From: Meandrina meandrites
Taxonomy: Eukaryota; Cnidaria; Anthozoa; Scleractinia; Meandrinidae
DNA: 64,000 bases
Reading direction: 5' to 3'
Assembly: GCA_963693305.1 (NCBI GenBank)
Contig: OY855908.1
Location: forward strand, 372,001 to 436,000
Part shown: one piece after another, positions 6,984 to 13,900 of the stretch
Layout: each line of letters opens with the position of its first letter
Numbering within the stretch: position 1 is the first letter of the stretch
Translations under genes and position numbers: made by a program
Notes under the pieces: generated by a model
The model's database searches: none
Seen by the model: the letters and a program-made list of their open reading frames with translations, nothing else
Told to the model about the DNA's origin: nothing

Positions 6984-7449
6984 TGTCCCCTTAACTGATT
7001 ATGACTTGCAGCGATGGTGCCAATACTTGAAAATCCCCATCAAAGGAATATTTGCGAGAGACGAGATCCACGTGAAAAACCACTCCCCTTGTATAATCAA
7101 CATGGATGATCTTGGAGGGCCAGGCACCCATTGGGTATGCTGCTGGGGATCAGCAACTGAGTTGCTACCTGAATACTTTGACTCTTTCGGTTTACCTCCG
7201 CCCGCGGAATGGGAAATTGAGTTGATTCTCGAGGGTAGCAAAACCTTTCTACGAAATGACAACCAGCTTCAGTGGGAATCCAGTGTGCGCTGCGGCTACT
7301 ACTGTTTGCTTTTCTTGAATGAGCGTAACAAAAGACGGTCGTTTCGAGATATTTTGAGCATGTTTTCTGAAAATACACGCGCCAACGAGGCTGTGGTGAA
7401 GGATTATTTTACACATAATGTAAGTGGGGTAAACCCCACACCCCAGTGA
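6943..7449 (+). CDS. Adenain-like cysteine protease, no ATG start, about 168 aa as an open frame
   Basis: The frame contains the adenovirus-protease signature: His in GTHWV (H63), Asp in EYFDSFG (D80), a Gln near 108-110 as oxyanion candidate, and the nucleophile Cys in RCGYYC (C117). These proteases mature capsid proteins of adenoviruses, Polintons and virophages. The usual N-terminal part (PLTDYDLQRWC) is present, but no ATG precedes it in this frame; the coordinates mark a TTG-initiated open frame, while GTG codons follow at 6955 and beyond. The previous gene overlaps in another frame across AAAAAAAA (6961-6968), so expression could need a shift there, or a start has been lost. The C-terminus SGVNPTPQ is encoded by a GTGGGGTAAACCCCAC palindrome, and another palindrome encodes residues 70-74. 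Confidence 0.85.
   Translation: MVLGVTKKKPAFVDVPLTDYDLQRWCQYLKIPIKGIFARDEIHVKNHSPCIINMDDLGGPGTHWVCCWGSATELLPEYFDSFGLPPPAEWEIELILEGSKTFLRNDNQLQWESSVRCGYYCLLFLNERNKRRSFRDILSMFSENTRANEAVVKDYFTHNVSGVNPTPQ
7153..7167. repeat. Palindrome AGCAACTGAGTTGCT inside the protease gene
   Basis: Seven-base arms around a single G, identical to the inner part of the hairpin at 6534-6563. It lies in frame between the catalytic His and Asp motifs, probably in a surface loop. Confidence 0.7.
7424..7439. repeat. Palindrome GTGGGGTAAACCCCAC, copy 2, at the protease C-terminus
   Basis: An exact copy followed by ACCCC. It codes the last residues of the protease. Confidence 0.75.
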
Positions 7450-7461
7450 ATTTTTGCTAGT

Positions 7462-7469
7462 TATATAGG
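7462..7469 (+). promoter_or_regulatory. TATATAGG motif abutting a start codon
   Basis: The motif is immediately followed by the ATG at 7470, leaving no room for a conventional 5' leader if it acts as a distant TATA box. Confidence 0.55.
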
Positions 7470-8039
7470 ATGGATGTTTACTGTGTGAAAGGAAAGCGCT
7501 TCACACCCAATGTGGTGGGAAGTGAAAAAATTACAACCGCAAAAAACGGCAGAAGACTGCTTAAAGTAAAATGTGCTAGCTGCGGCATTACCAAGACAAG
7601 ATTTGTCAGTGGGGTAAACCCCACACCCCCAAATGCTCAAGAAGGAGGTAATATTTTGGAACCAATATTTAAGTGGACCAGAAGTGGTTTACCCAAAAAG
7701 AAGAGAGAAGAACTTGCACGCGCTGAAAAAAGAATGTTTGGAGGTGGAGTTTTTGATACAGTTGGAAATACAGCAGCTGAAGCTTTCTTTGAGTACGGAG
7801 TTCCTTATTTAGCAAAGCAAGGTGTGAAACAAGGAAGATACTTTGCAAGTGAGTTTTTAAGACAACCAGAGTATCAGAAGAAGTTAGCCAATAAAGCCAA
7901 ACCAATCGCGAGAAAAGCTGTTAATTACACAATTGATGCTTTGTCTGGGGATTTGTTGACTAAAGCCTCAAACAGATTAAGACCCAAAGATATGATACCG
8001 GGAAATAAGTTGAAAGGCGGGTGTCACACAGCGGCCTGA
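7470..8039 (+). CDS. Zinc-ribbon-like (DUF5679-type) N-terminus plus minor-virion-type helical domain, 189 aa
   Basis: Residues 1-47 (VYCVKGKRFTPNV, then KNGRR and KCASCGITKTRF) look like the DUF5679 zinc-ribbon family. The first CxxC is reduced to a single Cys (CVKG), while CASC is intact. The same module opens the next gene with about 85% identity. Residues about 85-170 are helical and basic, with GRYFASEFLRQPEYQKK and ALSGDLLTKASNRLRP, resembling minor capsid proteins of cnidarian or molluscan Polinton-like elements as I recall them. A GTGGGGTAAACCCCAC repeat lies in frame at the junction of the two parts. The position in the late block suggests a virion component; no enzymatic motif is visible. 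Confidence 0.65.
   Translation: MDVYCVKGKRFTPNVVGSEKITTAKNGRRLLKVKCASCGITKTRFVSGVNPTPPNAQEGGNILEPIFKWTRSGLPKKKREELARAEKRMFGGGVFDTVGNTAAEAFFEYGVPYLAKQGVKQGRYFASEFLRQPEYQKKLANKAKPIARKAVNYTIDALSGDLLTKASNRLRPKDMIPGNKLKGGCHTAA
7609..7624. repeat. Palindrome GTGGGGTAAACCCCAC, copy 3, in frame
   Basis: An exact copy followed by ACCCCC. It codes SGVNPTPP directly after the zinc-ribbon-like module, the same peptide as at the protease C-terminus. Confidence 0.75.
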
Positions 8040-8053
8040 GAATTTTCTTTAAT

Positions 8054-8061
8054 TATATAAG
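8054..8061 (+). promoter_or_regulatory. TATATAAG motif abutting a start codon
   Basis: The motif is immediately followed by the ATG at 8062. Confidence 0.55.
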
Positions 8062-8913
8062 ATGGAGGTATACTGCGTGAAGGAAAAGCGTTTCACACCC
8101 AACGTACCGGGAAGCGAAAAAAACACTACCACAAAAAATGGTAGAAGAATGTTAAAAGTAAAATGCGCAAGTTGTGGCATCACCAAGACACGGTTTATAT
8201 CAGCTCGAAGTGGTGGTAATTATGATATGAGAATTTATGCGGGTAATCGAGTAGATGACCCAACAAACCCTCTTTACCAACGTGGTGGGGCTTTTGATTT
8301 GCATAAAGCCATCGGTAAGCTGCCTAAGCCAAAAAAAGGGTGGACACTTCCGGGCCACAACTATACAGGGCCGTACAATCCTCTTGAAAAACAGCTTTCT
8401 TACGACCCCAAGACGGGAAAGATCTTGAAGATTTATCAGCAACCCACAGGCGCCACGGACGCAGTTGCAATGCAGCATGACGTTGATTATGCCGTCTGTG
8501 CAGGAAAGAAAAATGAGAAAGGCTGCAAACATGATGCAGACAAAAAAATGGTGAAGGCGCTTGACGCTATTCCCAAAAACAAACAGCAATGGGGTCACGC
8601 CGCGGCGCGCAACGCAATCAGCTCGAAGCAAAAAGTGGGTTTGGGTGTCGGTGAAACGATCAATAAAAATATCGGCGAAAAGATTCCAGGCTTTCAACCG
8701 GCTCAAGATGTGGCTGCTGCAATCATGGCTGTCACAGGTGGTGATAAGGATTTGTTTAAAAAGTATTGGAGTGGTGACATCGCAAAAGGTGCCTTTAACA
8801 CGAAAACCGGTCTGTTCAGCAAAAAGTTTTGGACACACCCTAAAAATACAACTGGGCCATGTAATCGGGTTGTATATAAAAATGGAAAATGGCATAACCA
8901 ATATTGCGATTAG
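8062..8913 (+). CDS. Phospholipase A2-domain capsid protein with zinc-ribbon-like N-terminus, 283 aa
   Basis: Residues 1-47 repeat the DUF5679-like module of the preceding gene, again with one Cys at the first position (C5) and an intact CASC (35-38). The phospholipase part has the calcium-loop equivalent HNYTGPYNPLEK (about 99-110) and the catalytic HDVDY (139-143, His139-Asp140), with a downstream HDAD-containing helix. This layout is that of the parvovirus VP1-unique phospholipase, which is also found in adintovirus-type elements. In parvoviruses this activity breaches the endosomal membrane during entry. A similar role here is inference. The C-terminal 100 residues are not assigned. The frame is intact and the key His-Asp pair is present. 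Confidence 0.85.
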   Translation: MEVYCVKEKRFTPNVPGSEKNTTTKNGRRMLKVKCASCGITKTRFISARSGGNYDMRIYAGNRVDDPTNPLYQRGGAFDLHKAIGKLPKPKKGWTLPGHNYTGPYNPLEKQLSYDPKTGKILKIYQQPTGATDAVAMQHDVDYAVCAGKKNEKGCKHDADKKMVKALDAIPKNKQQWGHAAARNAISSKQKVGLGVGETINKNIGEKIPGFQPAQDVAAAIMAVTGGDKDLFKKYWSGDIAKGAFNTKTGLFSKKFWTHPKNTTGPCNRVVYKNGKWHNQYCD

Positions 8914-8934
8914 ATTACACATTTTTTAAACACA

Positions 8935-8941
8935 TATATAG
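8935..8941 (+). promoter_or_regulatory. TATATAG motif before the membrane protein gene
   Basis: The motif ends three bases before the ATG at 8945. Confidence 0.5.
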
Positions 8942-8944
8942 AAA

Positions 8945-9448
8945 ATGGATTCTACATCAAAATACCGGCTGGCTGAAATAGAAAAGATTAAGAAAAATCT
9001 TGAAAACCAGTTGGCGCATTACTACCAAACCTCAGCCAAGTTTAGACGGTGGCACACGCGTTGTCAAACAGTAAGCGGGTTAACAGGCGGAGTTGCTGCC
9101 CTTCTTACAGGCTCTGGGCTGGGCGCTTCACTTTCTGCGGTTGGCATTGTTGTTGGTGGGCCTTTAATCGCAACTGGCCTCTTGTTTTCATTGATGTCAA
9201 CCTCCTGCATGGGCCCCATCAAATTTTTCCGGCGTAAAGCGAAAAAACACAAAAAAATGCAGACTTTGGCTGAAGCTACGCTGAGCTCAATCAACACTCT
9301 CATATCGACCGCTCTTGACGATGGTGAAATCTCTGACGGCGAGTATCAAGATATTGAGAAAAAGTACAACACCTTTACTACTAAAAAAACAAAACTGCAG
9401 TTTTCAAACCACACTGACAGTGGAGACACCTCTAAGGTAAAGGGTTAA
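8945..9448 (+). CDS. Membrane protein with a Gly-rich hydrophobic hairpin, 167 aa
   Basis: An N-terminal helical, charged segment (residues 1-40) is followed by a long Gly/Ala/Leu-rich hydrophobic stretch (about 42-86). It is long enough for two closely spaced membrane helices and is interrupted by small residues around GGP at 71-73. A basic segment FFRRKAKKHKK follows, then a helix ending in TALDDGEISDGEYQDI. Proteins with this layout, including the DDGEISD-like segment, are common in Polinton-like elements of invertebrates in my recollection, with no assigned function. It ends the plus-strand late block. Its TAA stop and that of the convergent next gene share the palindrome TTAA. Confidence 0.65.
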   Translation: MDSTSKYRLAEIEKIKKNLENQLAHYYQTSAKFRRWHTRCQTVSGLTGGVAALLTGSGLGASLSAVGIVVGGPLIATGLLFSLMSTSCMGPIKFFRRKAKKHKKMQTLAEATLSSINTLISTALDDGEISDGEYQDIEKKYNTFTTKKTKLQFSNHTDSGDTSKVKG

Positions 9449-9924
9449 CTTCTGTTTGCCTCCAACCACCATTCGTTGAAACTTTTTTCGGCTTTATTTC
9501 TGGTTTGTACCATCTTCGGCAATCTTTTCGTGAGCTTTTCCAGTATTGCATTTTTCGCCGGCCAATCTCTTGTTGAGACCTTTTGAAAATAGTTGTATAA
9601 AAAACAAACATAGTTACACGATCCGAGATTTACCTGCTTGAATTGGTGAATGATATTACCCAAAAAGGTCAGCCCCATTTCGTCACCGACCTGTTCTAAA
9701 AAAATGCCGGTTTTTTTAAATACTGCAATTAAATACCATAATTTTGGTTTGGGAGGGTGACCCATCTCTTCGGGCTCAGGGTAGAATTCCCCCTCGTAAC
9801 GGTCGTCAAGATCTTTTTCGGGCTTGATTTCTTTTATTTTCGCTTCCTGCTGTTTTATCAACATTTCGTTAAGCTGTTCTCTGTGGGGGTATCCCGCACC
9901 CCTTAGGTAAGGTTTTGTAGCCAT
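9445..9924 (-). CDS. Unrecognised protein, about 159 aa
   Basis: I chose the ATG at 9922-9924 because a TATATAC motif abuts it on the minus strand; the longer frame from 9942 would read through that motif. The product has a charged N-terminal third rich in Lys and Glu and a middle with KLWYLIAVFKKTG. The C-terminal helical part has several Trp and Lys residues. I see no enzyme motif and do not recognise the family. It is divergent from the integrase gene with a 28-bp gap and convergent with the membrane protein gene. A repeat-related stretch with GTGGGGGTATCCCGCACCCC lies at about 9883-9902 near its N-terminus. Confidence 0.6.
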   Translation of the reverse strand: MATKPYLRGAGYPHREQLNEMLIKQQEAKIKEIKPEKDLDDRYEGEFYPEPEEMGHPPKPKLWYLIAVFKKTGIFLEQVGDEMGLTFLGNIIHQFKQVNLGSCNYVCFLYNYFQKVSTRDWPAKNAILEKLTKRLPKMVQTRNKAEKSFNEWWLEANRS

Positions 9925-9952
9925 GTATATAGGCCCGCGCATAATTATTTAA
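9925..9952. promoter_or_regulatory. 28-bp divergent promoter before the integrase
   Basis: The gap is the same length as the ATPase/proline-rich gene gap. TATATA (9926-9931) faces the minus-strand gene, while the integrase side has only ATTATTTAA against its ATG. This would allow separate control of the two genes. Confidence 0.5.
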
Positions 9953-10939
9953 ATGGACAGAAAATTGGCGCGGCGTTACTACAGTCCGCAGGGTTACTGG
10001 AAAGGCATTTCTGCCATTAAAAAATTAGCGGTCGCTGCAAAGGTTCCTGAAGTTGTTGCCAAAGAATGGTTGTTCAAACAAGCGCTCTGGCAGATTTACC
10101 TCCCCGCACCGCGCTACATTCCTCGCCTAAAATTCGACGTGCCTACACCCAACAAAGTGCATCAGGCAGATCTTCTTTTTCTGCCACATGACAAAGTGGG
10201 CCGTAGCACTTACAAATACGCGCTTACCGTTGTTGATGTTGCCAGCAGATTCAAAGAAGCTCAGCCTTTAACTTCTAAAAACTCTGATGAGGTTGCCAAA
10301 GCTTTTAAGACAATTTATACACGTGGACCTTTGAAATGGCCGCAGATGTTGCAGGTTGATCCTGGGCGTGAATTTATGGGCGCTGTTACAAAAGAAATGG
10401 AAAATCACAAAACTTCTATCAGACGTGGTCACCCTGAAATTCATAGAGACCAAGCTATTGTTGAACGTTTCAATCGTACCTTGGCTGAGCGTTTGTTTGG
10501 TCACCAGTACGCGGTTGAAATGCGTTCACCTGAGGGTCTGCGGTCTACTGTGTGGGTAAAAAGGCTCCCCAAAGTTGTTTCTGCTCTGAACAACCAAGTC
10601 ACTCGATTGATTGGTATGAAACCTGCTGCTGCAATCAAGAAAAAAAATGTTTATGCAGAACCGTCAACTAAATATTTGAGACCTGTTGGTTTGAATGAAA
10701 AAAAGCTTCCATCCATGGTTATGGTTCGGTATTTGTACGAACCTGGTGAGCTTGAAGGCGGGATGAAAAGAGCCACTGATCCAATCTGGTCCTTGGATGC
10801 CTTTAACCTTGAACGATCTTTTACCAAACCGAATCAACCTGTTCTCTACTATTTGCGCGACGGACCTAAGCGTGGTTTTGTACGTGAAGAACTGCTTGAG
10901 GTGCCACCGGATACAGAATTACCTCCAGCAGTGGGGTAA
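9953..10939 (+). CDS. Retroviral-type DDE integrase, 328 aa
   Basis: The catalytic core shows the three acidic residues: D73 in HQADLLF, D136 in LQVDPGREF and E171 in AIVERFNRT, with 34 residues between the last two as in the rve family. It inserts linear viral DNA into host chromosomes. This is the integrase of Polintons/Mavericks and adintoviruses, not evidence of a retrovirus. The N-terminal 60 residues are basic and helical and lack an HHCC zinc site. The C-terminal 80 residues, with SLDAFNLERSF and YYLRDGPKRGFVREEL, form the usual beta-rich tail. The frame is intact. The stop codon lies within GTGGGGTAAA (10931-10940), a half copy of the dispersed palindrome, and the last 91 bases overlap the convergent polymerase frame. 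Confidence 0.94.
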   Translation: MDRKLARRYYSPQGYWKGISAIKKLAVAAKVPEVVAKEWLFKQALWQIYLPAPRYIPRLKFDVPTPNKVHQADLLFLPHDKVGRSTYKYALTVVDVASRFKEAQPLTSKNSDEVAKAFKTIYTRGPLKWPQMLQVDPGREFMGAVTKEMENHKTSIRRGHPEIHRDQAIVERFNRTLAERLFGHQYAVEMRSPEGLRSTVWVKRLPKVVSALNNQVTRLIGMKPAAAIKKKNVYAEPSTKYLRPVGLNEKKLPSMVMVRYLYEPGELEGGMKRATDPIWSLDAFNLERSFTKPNQPVLYYLRDGPKRGFVREELLEVPPDTELPPAVG

Positions 10940-13900
10940 ATGTGATATTCGATAGGTTCTGTGTGGATTCCGTCGGGAAGCACCCATCGTTTGTCATAAT
11001 ATGCACTCAGCCCCAGCTTCTCCTGTTCGTAAGTTACTATTTTCCCGTCTCGCATTCGAAACCCTCTGTTTGTTGCCATATCCTTGCTTCCTTCCAGCGC
11101 CGCTTTAAAGCGGTACCAGCTTATGTCGTTTTGCTTCTTGCTCATCCCTTTTGTGCTAAGCTTCTGCTTTTCTCCCCGGTCATCTGTGAAATAACATTTT
11201 GAGCACAGCGCTATCATCCGCTCCCCCTCACATTCCAACTTAAACAGACCAGGTGTTCTACCACTCCACTTGTCCCATGCCAACCAATTCTTTTTTTGTT
11301 TTTCGAATTCTTCTTTCATCTCTGGGCGCACAATGTCTTCTAGTTTCTTACCCGAGATGGCCAAATAGTTACTGTCTGTATCCATTTGGATCAGCTCGAA
11401 ATCTTTTCTGTCAATGTATCTGTCTAGGAAGTCATAATAGAATTCCAACATACGCAGCTTTGCCAGCTGATATACAGCTATTCCGATCTGAAATGGTCTT
11501 CTTATTGTGATCCGTGGCTTCCGACTTTCTAACTCATAAGCCTCCCCAATCTCATCAAGATCTGAGAAATATGCGCTTCGCAGGGCTCTGTCAACTACCT
11601 TCTCATCTTTGGTGTAAATGACGTTTGTTTGCCGTTCCAAGGCTTCGATTAGCTTTCCGTACCCACTGTTTCCCAACAATTTGAAAACCTCAGCCAGCAG
11701 TGCTTTGCTTTTTTCCACGTCTCCTGTCCGGGGAGCCTCCGTAACTTGTTCCACAAACCAGGGAAAGATTTTGGTTGGTGTGTAGTCAATTGTCCGATAA
11801 ACCCTTTTGATAACTGCACCGTGATTCACATACCAGAGCAGTAGAGGCGCGTACACAAGAATCCTCTGTGCTGTCAACGTTCCCATTAGTTTCTTATCTT
11901 CTCCTCGTTTTCTTCCTGTATCACGCAAGTATTGGAGCATATGCTCGGGAACAGCTTTGGCTGGCACCGTTTTGTTGTGAAAGAACGGGCACATTTCCTC
12001 GAACTTTTGGTGTAAGTGATTTGGAATCTCAATGTCTATTTCAGCATATCCGAACCAGCTTTTTTCTTTGAGTCTGTGCGTTAGTACTGGTGCGCCGTCT
12101 GTTTGGTACTCACCTGTGTAGTGAACGACCCTTTCTTTTCCACAAGGCATTTCTCTTAGCATGGTTGAGAGATACAAGGCGTTGGCGTCGTAACCGAGAA
12201 TGTTTTGGCAAAGTTTTGGATCAGCAACTTGATGTGACCTTATTCTTGTTTTACCGACTTCGTGGTATCTTGTGAAAACGAGGCTTGGGCCTCCGACAAC
12301 AGCTTCTTTTAGCATATCGTATGCTTCTTTGCTTGGGCTGTAAAGCTCCGCGTTGCGTTCAATAGCTCCTCTTAGCAGGTAATGTAAACTCACACCTGGG
12401 ATGCTGACTGCGTCTTTCATTATATCGATTCCCTTCTCTGTGTAGAAGTTTCTCATTTTTTCGAGAGCCTCAAGTCCGGGCGCTACATCGAGATTATTGT
12501 AGTAACGCACCCAGTCTTTGAAGGTTTTCATTCCCTTTTCTCGAAACAACTGTTTGCAAGCTTTCCATTCTGACAGTTTCAGTGTGAATTCATTTTTCAA
12601 CTTTGAGTACCAATGCGGGTAATCCGGCAATCCTGGGTAATCCAGCTTTTCAGGTTTGTCAAACCACTCGTATGGAAACCATGATTTTGTTGTCTTGCAG
12701 TCGTATGCCTTTACCCATTTCTCGTAGCTCGTTCCTGGGCCCAAGTAGTTGATTATGTCAAGGAAACGGAAGCCAGAAGTGAGTAAGAACATGATTTTGT
12801 TTCCGTGCTTTGCTACTCTGAATTTGTTGGTTGTGTCCGCAAGTTTTTCTGCGAAGTGTTTCTTTATTAGATTAAGATCGTATTGCCCGGAGTTGAAACC
12901 CAGTACTGGCACCTGGTCGCACCATTCTTCTATTTTTTTCCTCTGATCTTTTGGTAGCAGGTTTACGTCTGCTGGCATAAATTCATCTCTTACTTTTTTT
13001 CTTATGTTTTTACCACGTCTCTCCAACTCTTCCGCGAACTTGCGGACCAGCTCTGTTGGATCTTTTTCACAGATATGGGTTGGCTCTCTTTCAAGAGTGT
13101 CACCGATGCTTACTGAGATTGGAACGTGTACGTTCTCGATTGTGAGTGAGTTTGTCGGCTCCTTCCGCTGATTGTTGTCTCCGTATGCCTCAAAATCATA
13201 CAAAATAGCGTGTGGGTAACTTTTTGTCTTTGCTTCTGGGAGTTCTTCTACGTATTTGTCTCCGACTTCGCAGGCCCAACACTCAATCACCTTGTATCCA
13301 GCCTTTCTGAGATAAGCTGTTCTTCTCTTTGTTGCTTGGAAGAGATCTTCTCTTGTTCTGTCCCCGCGTTCTATTATTTTATCTCGATCGTGGTAACATT
13401 TTGGACATCCGTGCCAGTAGCACCCGTGATACTGTAACACCAGCTTTTCCTTATGGACGTAGCCATCAACTGGTCTTTTCTCTATCCAACGCTCTCCTCC
13501 GTGTCCTGACATTGCGTGGTGAATGGAAATTTTCCAATGCTTTGCTACGTACTCAAGCCACTGAATTGATTCTTTTGAGGCTTTATGCTTCGGATAAAAT
13601 GCTTTCTCATAAGCTGTCTGTGGCGCTTCGACCTTTTCTCCCGGACAATCTATTACGGTTTTCCCTTGGGCACACCTTTCTGCATGACGTTGTAAATGGG
13701 TTGCTTGTGTAAATCTTGCTTTGCAATGGATGCATGCATAAGTTTTTCCCAACTTTTTAATGTCTTTTATTAAGAATGCGTGCTTTCCAAAAATACCGAT
13801 TGTCATAACGTTTTTAAACTGTGGTGCGGGATTTCTTGTCAGATGCCATACAACTTCTTTTTCATTTATACGCTCTGGCACATATACCCTGATTCCCAGC

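Noticed and set aside
9953..10939. Integrase as a sign of a retrovirus or LTR retrotransposon
   Set aside because: No reverse transcriptase, gag or LTR is present, and the neighbours are Polinton/adintovirus genes.
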